From positions 1,547,501 through 1,611,500 of the forward strand of contig JAQPZY010001471.1 of NCBI GenBank assembly GCA_029931535.1: DNA of 64,000 nucleotides. The letters run 5' to 3'. The translations under genes and the position numbers were made by a program. This document shows, piece after piece, positions 23,230 to 38,145 of this stretch (the first letter of the stretch is position 1; the number at the start of each line of letters is the position of its first letter). The DNA is from Margaritifera margaritifera. Taxonomy: Eukaryota; Mollusca; Bivalvia; Unionida; Margaritiferidae. The notes under the pieces were generated by a model, which was not told where the DNA came from, did no database searches, and saw only the letters and a program-made list of their open reading frames with translations.

Positions 23230-24325
23230 ACATCTCTGGAAATATCTCCCCAAGACAAACCTTTAGATCTTGCCTCAATGAACATCTGCCCAGTAGATAT
23301 TTTAGACCTTGCCTCCTTGAACATGTGCCCAAGACATACTTTTAGACAATGCCTCCTCGAACATCTGCACAAGAAAAACTTGTAGACCTGTTCTAACTGA
23401 ACATGTGCCTAAGACATACCTTTAGATCTTGCCTCTTTGAACATCTGCCCAAGACATACCTTTAGATCATGCCTCTTTGAACATCAGCCCAAGACATACA
23501 TTTAGATCTTGCCTCTTTGAACATCTACACAAGACATACCTTTAGATCTTGCCTCTTTGAACATCTGCCCAAGACATACCTTTAGATCTTGCCTCTTTGA
23601 ACATCTTCCCAAGACATACCTTTAGATTTTGCCTCTTTGAACATCTGCACAAGACATACCTTTAGATCTTGCCTCTTTGAACATCTGCACAAGACACACC
23701 TTTAGATCTTGCCTCTTTGAACATCTGCACAAGACATACCTTTAGATCTTGCCTCTTTGAACATCTGCACAAGACACACCTTTAGATCTTGCCTCTTTGA
23801 ACATCTGCCCAAGACATACCTTTAGATCTTGCCTCTTTGAACATCTGCCCAAGACATATCTTTAGATCTTGCCTCTTTGAACATCTGCCCAATACATACA
23901 TTTAGATCTTGCCTCTTTGAACATCTGCCCAATACATACATTTAGATCTTGCCTCTTTGAACATCTGCCCAAGACATACCTTTAGATCTTGCCTCTTTGA
24001 ACATCTGCCCAAGACATATCTTTAGATCTTGCCTCTTTGAACATCTGCCCAATACATACATTTAGATCTTGCCTCTTTGAACATCTGCCCAATACATACA
24101 TTTAGATCTTGCCTCTTTGAACATCTGCCCAAGACATATCTTTAGATCTTGCCTCTTTGAACATCTGCCCAAGACATATCTTTAGATCTTGCCTCTTTGA
24201 ACATCTGCCCAATACATACCTTTAGATCTTGCCTCTTTGAACATCTGCCCAATACACCTCTTTGGACCTTGCCTCTTTAGACTTCTACCGAAAACATACC
24301 TTTTGACCTTACCTCTTCAGACATC
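23230..24325. repeat. 40-bp minisatellite, about 27 copies
   Basis: The unit is AAGACATACCTTTAGATCTT followed by GCCTCTTTGAACATCTGCCC. The first three and last two copies are diverged, and the centre (23500-24240) is nearly homogeneous. Two sub-types alternate, CCCAAGACATACC and CCCAATACATACA, and one run (23841-23960 versus 24001-24120) repeats the same order of sub-types, indicating block duplication. There are no unique spacers, so it is not a CRISPR array. Confidence 0.97.
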
Positions 24326-24329
24326 TGGC

Positions 24330-25590
24330 CATAGTAAATGAAGTAGAAAGGGTAGCATAAAATATGTAAAAGGTTCGATTTCATTAACCGGCGTTTCCTT
24401 GTTTTTTGAGATATATCTGTGTTGTATTATTATTCAAGCTCATTTGCACTGAAGTTTGTCGATTTTATATACATCACCATGGATTCAGTCAGGTGTCTAG
24501 TAAACTTAAGAGCGGTTTTTTTTCTGTCCTACTTCATAAAATAAACTGAATATGAGTAGCAGGAAGTAGTCGAGTGTATTCAGTAAAAAAAAACCCACAA
24601 AAAACTTCCATGAAATAATGTTTGGAGCACTGTCGATTGATGCCAACTGGTAACACATACGTGCATATATCATTGAGAGATCACGATATATTTTACTGAT
24701 ATCGTCTTGGAAATGCATTCTGACAGGAAGGCTGCATAAACCCAAACACACCTACTGCTGTAAAATACATATATATCTAGACATAGTCTTGCATGATGAA
24801 CTTATATTTTATTAAACAACTTTCTTTCCTCTCGTAATCAAGAAAGTTACCTTGTAACTTTGTAAAACAGGATCCTCCTCCCCAAAATGCAATAACCAGC
24901 TTCACTCTGGGAATCTCAATAATTGAACATCAGTCTACATATTTGGATCATAACTACAACCATTAAAAACCGTTACATTCGTTTGCTGGTTTAAACATCA
25001 AGAGAAATGTAGTATTTTGCTTATCTCATACCTTTATTGAAGAAAATAAAATTGTTTGTAGACGAAGGACATAATTTTGTTCGCACACCTAATTATCGGT
25101 TGTCCAAACCACCATCCTACCTCGTATATATGACAATTGCAACTGAAGGAGGGATACAAGCCTTTTTTGTCTTGATTCAGCGACAATCTTTTTTCTGTGA
25201 AAAGAAATTAAATTTTAAGATGTTTCTCTTAAAGAGTTTTTCTTATACTAGTAAGTTTGCAATGCAATAAACACTTTTGATTCTCGTGAGGGATGCGCAA
25301 CGAGCGCAAGGGACTGGTCTTGAAAAACAGACTTTGATTCTTGTTTGTGATCAATTAAAGAGAGAAGACTATTTCGAACAATTTTGTTGTTTTCTTTCCT
25401 GAATAATTAGTAAATATAAAAAAGGAGCGAATGATTGCTAGGTATAATTCGTGGGATTGATTTGGTTTATGGACGTTTGATATCGCAGTAGATGCAAATT
25501 GTATGTTTTTTGAACGCAGGCAATAATCAAACTTCCATATTCCCTATTATTGTTTCTCCTGATTTACAAAAACAGACAACAACCACCAGA
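24330..25590. other. no gene identified
   Basis: Frames at 24506-24751 (minus) and 25037-25270 (plus) lack motifs, and no splice-bounded exon was seen. Confidence 0.4.
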
Positions 25591-25689
25591 GACATGCAGT
25601 CAGAAAAAGTTGCTGAGTAGCAAAACAAATGTGATGCAGTAGTTTATTTCCAAGCCTGTACATATCCAATTATATACCTCTTCTTTTGT

Positions 25690-25912
25690 GTAAAATACAG
25701 TAAAAGGATAAAAAATAATATATCCCTGCGCTTCTTTAAAAGGAACAGGGATACTGTGATCCAGTCCGTCCGTGTGAACGTGTGTAGGTTCTGTCGGGCG
25801 TACGTACTTGCGTACATATGTAATGTCCTTCAACTCCTCTTGCACCGTAGAACTTGGGTCAATGACAGTCCTATGGTTGCAGATTCTGCCAAAAAGTTCG
25901 GAATTTTGATCT
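25690..25912 (-). other. possible exon-like frame
   Basis: A minus-strand frame open from about 25912 reads SELFGRICNHRTVIDPSSTV, QEELKDITYVRKYVRPTEPT and HVHTDGLDHSIPVPFKEAQG before becoming hydrophobic. Composition looks more protein-like than the neighbouring sequence, and the region is locally GC-richer. There is a stop just upstream and no clear splice donor. It could be a decayed transposon or host exon. No family is recognised. Confidence 0.25.
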
Positions 25913-26140
25913 CATCCCTTGAGGTGGATTAAGGGGTGGTGGTGATGTTATAAAAATTTCAAAGAACTTCCGAGTTGTTTGTCTCACATATGAGAGAACT
26001 AGCACGCGTGATCAGTGAGGCTTGTATCAAAACGCACGTCAGACTGGAACCCTGGGTTATGTTCAAGGGTCTATCCACACCCCAGCGACTTAGCTCTGCA
26101 TCTTAACATTTAAACTATTGAGATTGCCACCCTAGAACCA

Positions 26141-26148
26141 TATATCTA

Positions 26149-26226
<78 letters not shown>
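26141..26226. repeat. (TATC)n microsatellite
   Basis: About 86 bp of TATC units, starting just after a locally GC-richer segment (about 25930-26130) that may be a decayed SINE. Confidence 0.97.
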
Positions 26227-26310
26227 ATTGTAACTATATATATAATTGTAACTATATATAAACTGCACTTAATTTGCGTATTGTTTGGTATAACCAAATT
26301 TTGTAAACAT

Positions 26311-26485
26311 ACTTTATGTTGTATAAACTTCGCTGCTGGTGCCTAATTTGTAATAAAATTGTACAAAGTGTCGCTGCTGGTGCTTAATTTATAATAATGT
26401 TGTATAAACCGTCGCTGCTGATGCATAATTTGTAGTAATGTTATACAAAACTTTGCTGCTGGTGCCTAATTTGTAATAATGTTAA
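26311..26485. repeat. 41-bp minisatellite
   Basis: Four copies of a roughly 41-bp unit with the core CGCTGCTGGTGCCTAATTTG, at about 26330, 26371, 26412 and 26453. Confidence 0.93.
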
Positions 26486-26937
26486 ACAGCAAGTCGGTTC
26501 ATGTTCATCTGTGTTGTACAAGGGAACTAGCGGTAATTACAGCAGAACTATTAAAAAAAAATATCACACATGACATCAATTCAGAGCTGAAATTATACAA
26601 TCGATCAATGATCTCCCATCACGAATTTTGTTATTCGATCAATTCCCATGATTTAATATTTTGACAGGCGCAAAGATCAGTAGATCAGTGATTTTTTTCT
26701 CTGGTACGCTTTATCGATTTCTAATAGAATTAAAATTGGTCATCCAATTTCCTTTGGTGACGATGTGCACGAGAATAAGTGCCAAATTATTATGAACAGA
26801 GATATTTAAAACTAGAATAAGGAGTGTTTTATGCAGTGAGAAATCCTTTTAATTTAATAAGAAATGGCTATTAATTTAACGGTACGCTACAATTTCCGAC
26901 GTTAACTCATATTCATTTGTATTTAATATCTCATCAG

Positions 26938-27067
26938 AGGCAAATAGCTGCGAGACAAGGTTTCATCAAGCAGATGACAGTTGCAATGGAGGGCAGCATA
27001 TCCATTCAAGAGCAGCTGCGGGTTTTATGCATGGAATTGATGAAATCCTTTGTCCAAACGTCCGAAG
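26938..27067 (+). CDS. penultimate coding exon of an unrecognised host gene
   Basis: A 130-bp open segment lies between an acceptor (TATCTCATCAG, AG at 26936-26937) and a strong donor (GAAG|GTAAGTGG, GT at 27068). It encodes 43 residues plus one base, beginning RQIAARQGFIKQMTVAMEGS and ending MKSFVQTSE. The sequence has balanced codon use, GC content above its surroundings and an amphipathic helical look with no stops. The leftover base pairs in phase with the terminal exon at 27858. I do not recognise the protein. Earlier exons should lie upstream on the plus strand and were not found in the AT-rich, repeat-filled sequence before it. This is the best evidence for a host gene in the window. 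Confidence 0.65.
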
Positions 27068-27857
27068 GTAAGTGGCTGTCTTGTATTTAAGCATTTTATA
27101 AGATTTATAACATCCCTATGCATCAAGCCTCGACATCATCCTGCCTAAGTAAAGTAAATCCATTTTTACTTCTGCTGTCGTTCTAATCAGATAAATGGGG
27201 AAACGTTTGTGTTGTTTTTCTTCTTCTTCTTCTTGCTGTTGTCGTTGCTATCGTTTAAATCCTTGCTAGTGCAAAAACTAATTATACGATGCAGCTCAAA
27301 TTATCCCCATGGTAAAGGCAGGTAGGGTGTCTAGACCTAAATATTTCCATTACAAATATGTGGCTAAACCAAGAGTAGAGGTGATTGAAAGACGCTAAAA
27401 ACACATTCTGTGAATGAAAATTTGTAAAAGGTTCAAAAGCAATTTTCTGCCCATGAGTGAGACCTGTGGCTGATTGTTGCTGTCAATAGCACGTGCAGTA
27501 TGAATCTTAACGCTGTCTGGAGCAGCGGCAGTTTTTGAAGGACGGCTAAATGTCTCATTGCTTTGTTATTTCGAGTAGAAAAGGCAAGTATTTTGGCTCA
27601 GTATAAATTCTCTAAAGGCTCCTTTTCCTAAATGGAATGCTGGACAAATCTGAATTCACTAATGACTTTGTTTTATAAAGAAATGTGCTGATTTTTATTG
27701 TTGATTCTTTGCAAGACCTCGCAGTGCGATTTAAGAGTAATTAGTCATTTGTACGTGCCCTACAACTTTATAGCATCTTTTATCTCAACGGATTATATAT
27801 TGAGAATTGTATGCAATTTTTGTTTTAATTCGCTGTTATTTTTTATTTATTTTCCAG

Positions 27858-27901
27858 CTCTTTCTCAAATCATGGCTCCTCTGTACTTAAGACCAGTTTA
27901 G
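27858..27901 (+). CDS. terminal coding exon of the same unrecognised gene
   Basis: A pyrimidine-rich acceptor (TTTTTATTTATTTTCCAG, AG at 27856-27857) is followed by a short exon. The leftover G of the previous exon plus CT gives Ala, then LSQIMAPLYLRPV and a TAG stop at 27899-27901. The intron between the exons is 790 bp. The join keeps the frame, so the predicted C-terminus is helical and ends in a basic, hydrophobic Arg-Pro-Val. The closest strong AATAAA polyadenylation signals I see are near 28573 and 28594, which would imply a 3' UTR of about 0.7 kb. Confidence 0.6.
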
Positions 27902-30470
27902 CTGACGGAACCAAACGCTGTTCCGTCTTTAATATTTCAATATAGAACTGTTATACTAATTTACAATTCAGCTTTCTGTTCTCAAAAACTCTGATATGTT
28001 TCGTTCATTTTGACGTAGATTTTTCACTTTTCCAGTCTCTGTGTGCTTGTGTGTGTGTGCGTGCGTGCGTGCGTATGTGTGTGTGTGTTTGTATGTGTGT
28101 AACAATGTATTTTGTGTACAACTATCCTCTTCATGAACCTCGTAGCGAAGTTGACGGCAGTCATTCTGAAGAAACTTTGTGCAAAATATAAATTATGTCA
28201 AATTAACAACAAACTTGTATCCTCTGTAGACGAATATCAACAATATTTGGATGAAGCTTTGGTACCATACTTATTTACATGCTATTTTAAAATCATGGTC
28301 TTGACAAATACAACATATGAGAATATTATACGTCCGAAGAACACAGTTTAATCCTCCTAGATAATTGAAATCAATTATAAGATAAGACATAGGTTACAGT
28401 CCTGCCACAAATAGATCTATGAGTTCAAGTTCTTGTAGCTAAACCATTTACACTTGAAATGCGTTTGAAAGCGCATTTGACATTTCTTAGCGTGAATTTT
28501 TATATATATGTATCTTGGAATTCTTCGAATTATAAATTCAACGTTCTGAATATATAGTACATGGTAGTAAAATAAAATATAAAAAACTCTAAATAAATAA
28601 AAGGCACAAACATTCTAATACGACACCGGAATCTGTGTGGATACCATTTCAAAATAAACTTGCAAAAATCAAGATTTTGTAAGTGTTGGGTACTCACTTT
28701 ATGTTGCGACTGTGTTCAAAGGGTAACAAAGTACAAACACGCAAAATGACTTATTTAACATTGAATCTTTTTTAAACCTTATAGACATTGTTTGATTGAT
28801 TTTAGATTATAGTAAGAATAACGCTGGTCTAAAGGGAAAAAAACAAACGGAATATATTTGAAATTCTTTTCTATACCTGTGGTAGATACTGCACCTGTTC
28901 ACACTTATGTGTCTGCATTTCCAGCATGAGCCGTAGATTTCATTTGTTGGAACCAGTCAATATTTCTCTTTCGGTGTTATCAGCAATTACTCATTAATAA
29001 ACTCGATGCCAAGATTAGTGCAATACATGATTAATTAATTGATTGGTTGACACGTGCTAATATCAAATCTCACACCTCAAATATTCCCATCAAGTTTAAT
29101 GAGAGTCTAATGCCTTTGCAACTTGTACGGAAGAAAGTATTCACTGCAATGCTGAACACACACACACAGTTTAGTACTGAAAGGTAACACGATAAGCATA
29201 TATAATCGCTTTTAAACAAAGTGTTTTCTCTCTAAGGTCTTGCTTCTTGATTGTATTTCTTCTCATGTTGTATATCAGATGACGATCGATAATTTTATTA
29301 TACTTGAATGTCCAGTTGGGGCTTCGAGATGATTATCCTGAATTCTAACCCTCAGACTATGGGTCATTAATCCTCAGACACTGGATCATTTTCTCTGAAA
29401 ATATTCTATAGGCAGATTCAAAGAAATATTTCCAGACCACTCAAAAAATACAAATCTAGGCCATTCTCCGTCACTAGTTATGAAAGAAACTGTCAGTCCG
29501 CTGATTCTAGTAATAGTTCCACTACTTTCCTTAAGACCCACCCACCACATTTGCGTAAATCTCTACTAATCACACCAATTGTCTTATATTAATTAATGAT
29601 TACTTTTAATATAGAGAAGCCAACGTCATAATTTGAGCTCAATCAAATTAAGACTTTTGGAGATATTTAAGCTCAAAGGTACTGTAATTATCAATATATT
29701 GTAGTTTACTTTTTGGGACATTTTTTACCTGTATTATATAGTACTGTGCAATCACTCATGCCAGGTAACAACTGGTTGCCTGGCTATTATACATAGGTAA
29801 AGAGATAAGGAGGTACTATTGTAAGTAAGGTTGATTAATATATTGGAACCATTTATAACGAGGCATTCGAAGTTGAAACCTGTTTGCATCTGCCTGCTAG
29901 CTAGTTTAATCTGAGTGAATTCCTTATGATTACAAAAGACAGGTACAGTTTACTCTATTCCATGATAATGCAAACAATTTCTATCCCAAACAATGTTAAT
30001 GTTATAAATAAAAAAAGTGCTCCTTCTAATGAAGTCTTTTTAAACGTGTGTCCTGGAAAGTACTTGTAAGAATCAGTTGTTTATCTTTGTGCATATATAT
30101 TTTGGACTCCGATATGACTGTCAGTCATGTATCAGAGTATTTATACTAGTGAGATTTGTTAAAAGACCAGTTTACACTAACGCGATTGACCTTTATTTAG
30201 TGTATACTATACGAGAAACCGCCATATCTGAGGCAGTGAAAGGAATGAACCTCCTCTCTGCGTCATCTGCAATATTTAACGATAATGTGCACGTTAATTT
30301 TGCAATTTTTGAACTAAATGTAACGGTTCATTACTTTTGAATAGTAGTTTAGCATGAGAAGCTGTTTGAATTTAAAGTTTAGGTCTAACATTTGAGAAAA
30401 TCTACAAAGTTCAAAACCATGTTGTTTAGATCATCTAACTGAAGGATCACATTAATGTACCCGGATGTAA
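27902..30470. other. putative 3' UTR followed by anonymous sequence
   Basis: Sequence to about 28600 may be the 3' UTR of the gene above. A short GT-rich tract lies at 28050-28100 and a CA tract at 29158-29167. Beyond that no gene was supported; the frames at 28112-28351 and 30077-30340 show no motifs. Confidence 0.4.
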
Positions 30471-30478
30471 AACATGTC

Positions 30479-30690
30479 TTATATAATCAAGGGACGAGTA
30501 ATTGTTATCAGGCACTTGCCAGATATGCTGTTATAAGCGGCTATTTGACATTCAAAATTATGAAGTGAGTCCATAACCATGTCCGAAAAGTATTCATCGA
30601 AAAGATTGTCTTGTTTATTACAACTGACCAGAAAGTGGACAGGATGGGCTTTCCTAACTAGATATTTTGAATCTTTGGTCAAAGTTAATA
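30479..30690 (-). other. possible exon-like frame, unrecognised
   Basis: A minus-strand frame reads TKDSKYLVRKAHPVHFLVSC, NKQDNLFDEYFSDMVMDSLH and NFECQIAAYNSISGKC. Composition is protein-like and without low complexity. No splice pair or family was recognised, and it may be chance or a decayed element. Confidence 0.25.
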
Positions 30691-30964
30691 AGTTCTTTAA
30701 TATAATGACAGTGTATGTATATTAATGGTTGTGTCACTGCTAAATTGAATGAAATGAAATGAATATTTCATTACGCGTGTCCAATGCATGCTAAATTATT
30801 GACCTCACCTTAAGTAAATAAATCATGTAGAATTCACTTATATGCCCTAACATTCATTAAAGTTCTCGCGTGATTTGTTATGTGACTCTGACACATTGCT
30901 CATTAATTTTCTTTTCACTGAGGAGAGCGTGTCTGATACTGGACAATATTTAATATTAAAGGTC

Positions 30965-32075
<1,111 letters not shown>

Positions 32076-32165
32076 ATACTAAATCTAAATTGTTTGCATT
32101 TCAAATTTTCATCAATGGATTAAGATCAGAAATGATGTTCCGATACTTCCTTCAGCTGCTGATAT

Positions 32166-32166
<1 letters not shown>

Positions 32167-32205
<39 letters not shown>
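32167..32205. repeat. (CAA)n microsatellite
   Basis: Thirteen CAA triplets, followed by a short TAG run. Confidence 0.97.
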
Positions 32206-32880
32206 CGTAGTAGTAGTACTTCAAATACAATCAATACTACAACTTGTGCAATATTTATTGATTGAATATTGAAGGTGTTCGCAAAGCAAAGGGCAATAAC
32301 CGATATATTTCCTATCAGAATAAGAAGCAAGAGTTTCCTTTCCGACCGAAACGACATGTTTCTCCACTTAATTCGGAGTCCCTTTTTTCCAGACTGCTTG
32401 TGTTCTTCTAGTTTTAATTATCCGTAAAGTCCAAAAAATTCGCGTCAAAAGAGTCTGTATTCATTTGCAGAACTGGAGATGTGTGTATATTGTGGTGAAT
32501 AGGTATGTTTCTTTGTTTACTGCAGAATCTTTCAGTCGTTACAAGAGAAACTAAAAAAATTGTTTTATTGTTTTGACACTTTTTCATTATGGTTTATTAC
32601 ATTTAATAATATAATGGTACCTATCTCCGAATGGTTTTATATCACAAAGCATACAAACTCGTTCTTTTCTAGGAATATTCAACCATCAACCAGTTTTAGT
32701 AGGTAAATTGAACACCTGGATGTAGACTCGACAGCGTTATACGATGACTAAATGGTTGATTTAATAAGTAGTTTTCTATGGTAAACTCAGCTCTAATTAC
32801 CCCGTAGGTCATACCTGTTGAAGAATTCATAATTTCTGAATTATTAAATTGCAGATATTGACGTTTAAAAATATCAAATG

Positions 32881-35800
32881 TGTTACTGACACTCTCATAC
32901 TACCTTATTTAATTAGTATATATTATTAACACTCTCATACTGCCTTATATAAACAGCACATGTTATTGACACTCTCATACTGCCTTATATAACCAGTATA
33001 TGTTATTGACACTCTCATAATGCCTTATATAACCAGTATATGTTATTGACACTCTCATAATGCCTTATATAACCCGTATATGTTATTGACACTCATACTG
33101 CCTTATATAACCAGTATATGTTATTGACACTCTCATACTGCCTTATATAACCAGTATATGTTATTGACACTCTCATAATGCCTTATATAAACAGCATATG
33201 TTATTGACACTCTCATACTGCCTTATATAACCAGTATATGTTATTGACACTCTCATAATGCCTTATATAACCAGTATATGTTACTGACACTCTCATAATG
33301 CCTTATATAACCAGTATATGTTATTGACACTCTCATAATGCCTTATATAACCAGTATATGTTATTGACACTCTCATAATGCCTTATATAACCAGTATATA
33401 TTATTGACACTCTCATAATGCCTTATATAACCCGTATATGTTATTGACACTCATACTGCCTTATATAACAAGCATATATTATTGACACTCTCATAATGCC
33501 TTATATAACCCGTATATGTTAATGACACTCTCATACTGCCTTATATAACCAGTATATGTTATTGACACTCTCATGCTGCCTTATATAACCAGTATATATT
33601 ATTGTCAAACATAATGCCTTATATAACCAGTATATATTATTGACACACTCATACTGCCTTATATAACAAGTATATGTTATTGACACACTCATACTGCCTT
33701 ATATAACCAGTATATGTTATTGACACTCTCATAATGCCTTATATAACCAGTATATATTATTGACACTCTCATACAGCCTTATATAACAAGTATATCTTAT
33801 TGACAGTTTCATAATGTTTTATATAACCAGTATATGTTATTGACACTCTCATACTGCCTTATATAACCAGTATATGTTATTGACACTCTCATAATGCGTT
33901 ACATAACCAGTATATATTATTGTCACACATACTGCCTTATATAACCAGTATATATTATTGACACACTCATAATGCATTATATAACCAGTATATATTATTG
34001 ACACTCTCATACTGCCTTATATAACAAGTAGATGTTATTGACACTCTCATAATGCCTTACATAATCAGTATGTTATTGACATTCTCATACTGCCTTACAT
34101 AACCAGTATATATTATTGTCACACATACTGCCTTATATAGCCAGTATATGTTATTGACACTCTCATAATGCCTTATATAACCAGTATATACTATTGACAC
34201 TCTCATAATGCCTTATATAACCAGTATATATTATTGACACTCTCATACTGCCTTACATAACCAGTATATATTATTGACACTCTCATACTGCCTTATATAA
34301 CCAGTATATATTATTGAAACTCTCATACTGCCTTATATAACCAGTATATATTATTGACACTCTCATAATGCCTTACATAATCAGTGTCTTATTGACACTC
34401 TCATATTGCCTTATATAACAAGTATATATTATTGTCACACATACTGCCTTACATAACCAGTATATGTTATTGACACTCTCATAATGCCTTATATAGCCAG
34501 TATATATTATTGACACACATACTGCCTTATATAACCAATATATGTTATTGACACTCTCATACTGCCTTATATAACCAGAATATATTATTGACACTCTCAT
34601 ACTGCCTTAAATAACCAGTATATGTTATTGACACTCTCATAATGCCTTATATAACCAGTATATTTTATTGACACTCTCATAATGCCTTACATAGTCGGTA
34701 TGTTATTGACACTCTCATACTGCCTTATATAACCAGTATATATTATTGACACACATACTGCCTTATATAACCAATATATGTTATTTACGCTCGTACTGCC
34801 TTATATAACCAGTATATGTTATTGACAATCTCATACTGCCTTATATAACCAGTATATGTTATTGACAATCTCATACTGCCTTATATAACCAGTATATGTT
34901 ATTGACACTCTCATACTGCCTTATATGACCAGTATATGTTATTGACACACTCATACTGCCTTATATAACCAGTATATATTATTGACACACATACTGCCTT
35001 ATATAACCAATATATGTTATTTACGCTCGTACTGCCTTATATAACCAGTATATGTTATTGACAATCTCATACTGCCTTATATAACCAGTATATGTTATTG
35101 ACAATCTCATACTGCCTTATATAACCAGTATATGTTATTGACACTCTCATACTGCCTTATATGACCAGTATATGTTATTGACACACTCATACTGCCTTAT
35201 ATAACCAGTATATGTTATTGACACTCTCATACTGCCTTATATAACTAGTATATGTTATTAACACTCTCATACTGCCTTATATAACCAGTATATGTTATTG
35301 ACACTCTCATAATGCCTTATATAACCAGTATATGTTATTGACACTCTCATACTGCCTTATATAACCAGTATATATTATTGACACTCTCATACTGCCTTAT
35401 ATAACCAGTATATGTTATTGACACTCTCATACTGCCTTATATAACCAGTATATGTTATTGACACTCTCATACTGCCTTATATAACCAGTATATGTTATTG
35501 ACACTCTCATAATGCCTTATATTACCCCTATATATTATTGACACTCATACTGCCTTATATAACCAGTATATATTATTGACACTCTCATACTGCCCTATAT
35601 AACCCGTATATATTATTGACACTCATACTGCCTTATAAAACCAGTATATGTTATTGACACTCTCATGCTGCCTTATATAACCAGTATATGTTATTGACAC
35701 TCTCATGATGCCTTATATAACCAGTATATATTATTGACACTCTCATACTGCCTTATATAACCAGTATATATTATTGACACACTCATACTGCCTTATATAA

Positions 35801-36985
35801 CCAGTATATATTATTGACACTCTCATACTGCCTTATATAACCAGTATAGATTATTGACACACTCATACTGCCTTATATAACCAGTATATGTTATTGACAC
35901 TCTCATGCTGCCTTATATAACCAGCATATATTATTGACAGTTTCATACTGCCTTATATAACCAGTATATATTATTGACAGTTTCATTCTGCCTTATATAA
36001 CCAGTATATGTTATTGACACTCTCATAATGCTTTATATAACCAGTATATATTATTGACACTCTCATACTGCCTTATATAACCAGTATATATTATTGACAC
36101 TCTCATACTGCCTTACATAACCAGTATATATTATTGACACTCTCATACCGCCTTATATAACCAGTATATGTTATTGACACTCTCATACTGCCTTATATAA
36201 CCAGTATACGTTATTGACACTCTCATACTGCCTTATATAACCAGTATATATTATTGACACTCTCATACTGCCTTATATAACCAGTATATATTATTGACAC
36301 ACTCATACTGCCTTATATAACCAGTATATGTTATTGACACTCTCATACTGCCTTATATAACCAGTATATATTATTGTCAAACATAATGCCTTATATAACC
36401 AGTATATATTATTGTCAAACATAATGCCTTATATAACCAGTATATATTATTGACACACTCATACTGCCTTATATAACCAGTATATGTTATTGACACTCTC
36501 ATACTGCCTTATATAACCAGTATATGTTATTGACACTCTCATACTGCCTTATATAACCAGTATATATTATTGACACACTCATACTGCCTTATATAAATAG
36601 TATATGTTATTGACACTCTCATACTGCCTTATATAACCAGTATATATTATTGTCAAACATAATGCCTTATATAACCAGTATATATTATTGTCAAACATAA
36701 TGCCTTATATAACCAGTATATATTATTGACACACTCATACTGCCTTATATAACCAGTATATGTTATTGACACTCTCATACTGCCTTATATAACCAGTATA
36801 TGTTATTGACACTCTCAGAATGCCTTATATAACCAGTATATGTTATTGACACTCTCATACTGCCTTATATAACCAGTATATGTTATTGACAGTTTCATAC
36901 TGCCTTATATAACCAGTATATATTATTGACAGTTTCATACTGCCTTATATAACCAGTATGTTATTGACACTCACATACTGCCTTG
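32881..36985. repeat. 4.1-kb array of a 40-bp unit
   Basis: About 100 tandem copies of ATTGACACTCTCATACTGCC followed by TTATATAACCAGTATATGTT. Main variants are ATACTG versus ATAATG, TATATG versus TATATA, CACTCTC versus CACACTC, GACAGTTTC, and shortened units (TGTCAAACATAATG, GACACACATACTG). Each unit holds a TATATAA core. Higher-order duplications are visible: the block at 34745-34980 recurs at 34981-35216 (236 bp, with the rare TTTACGCTCGTACTG unit in both), and a block at 36371-36646 recurs from 36647 (276 bp). Edges are more diverged than the centre. No unique spacers are present. Confidence 0.98.
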
Positions 36986-36989
36986 TGCC

Positions 36990-37765
36990 ATCTAGTACAG
37001 TTTCAGAAAATAAAAATAAAAAATAAAAAAAAAGAAAAAGAATTTTGTTTTAATTAAGTCAATATATTTAAGATTACACCATCCACTCAGTGTATCATTT
37101 AAAAGAGATGTTGTTACATAAGATAAAAAAGGTTTGTTTTGATTGCCCTGAAAACAAGTCTTCCCCAAAAGCGAGTCGTTTTACGTATATTAAAAGTGGA
37201 TAACGACCAAATTCACCATATGCCATACATCCTTTTAGTACTTTTGCTAACACCAAACATTTTAATGGATTCTTTTCAATATTTTCAACCTTACAAAACA
37301 TCACACCTATTCAGTACAATTGGGGCAATAGTGTGATCAAAAGTTATTTTAAGAAAATGAGAATACTATGCTGCTTACTTTACTGCCTCAAAATAAATAA
37401 AGTCCTTCCTTGCATCTGCCAACGCTTTCCTGGCCGACATAAAACTTTTCTAGTTCTCAAATAAATTAAAACCAGACATTTATATAGATATATTACTTCA
37501 ATTGATTTATCGCCAACGTTTTAATTAAACCTATAAATTGGTTCTGGTATCTAATATTACAATTTAATTTTTATTGGTATTTACCTCTAATTTACAGCAG
37601 TTACAACTGTGCCATTAATATATAACAAAAATTAATATTTGTAAGTAAGAAAAAGCTGCAAACCCACAGTTTCGTAATGCAAACCTTTACAATTGTTTTG
37701 AAGCAATAATTCCTCCAAATGTTCTTTGGAAATACAAATACACACACAAGATGAATAGTGGCAAG
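36990..37765. other. anonymous sequence after the 40-bp array
   Basis: An A-rich run at 37005-37040 follows the array. No gene was supported. Confidence 0.4.
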
Positions 37766-37769
37766 CAAA

Positions 37770-37805
<36 letters not shown>
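37770..37805. repeat. (ATT)n microsatellite
   Basis: About twelve ATT triplets, followed by short ATC and TTC runs to about 37870. Confidence 0.95.
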
Positions 37806-37808
<3 letters not shown>

Positions 37809-37925
37809 CATCATCATCATTCTTCTTTTCCATTTTCTTTCTTTTCTCCTTTTTCTTTTTTTTTTCTTCTGTTTTATTGCATCAGAGTAATCACACATCA
37901 CTATTTCAGGCAATATTCAAAAAGT

Positions 37926-38145
37926 ATATATGTCTATATGTATACACGGATACATAAATGCATAAACTGAATTCATTGTTTGTATGTCTAGATGTATAGA
38001 CGGATATATAAATGAATAAATTGAATTCATTGTATGTATGTCTATATGTATACACGGATACATACATGGATAAATTGAATTAATTGTTCTGTATGTATAT
38101 ATGTAGACATGGATACATAAATGGATAAATTTCATTCATTGAGGA
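37926..38145. repeat. minisatellite of about 56 bp, four copies
   Basis: Units start near 37930, 37986, 38039 and 38094 and share TGTCTATATGTATACACGG, ATACATAAATG and AAATTGAATTCATTG. The minus-strand frame across it is a repeat artefact. Confidence 0.88.
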
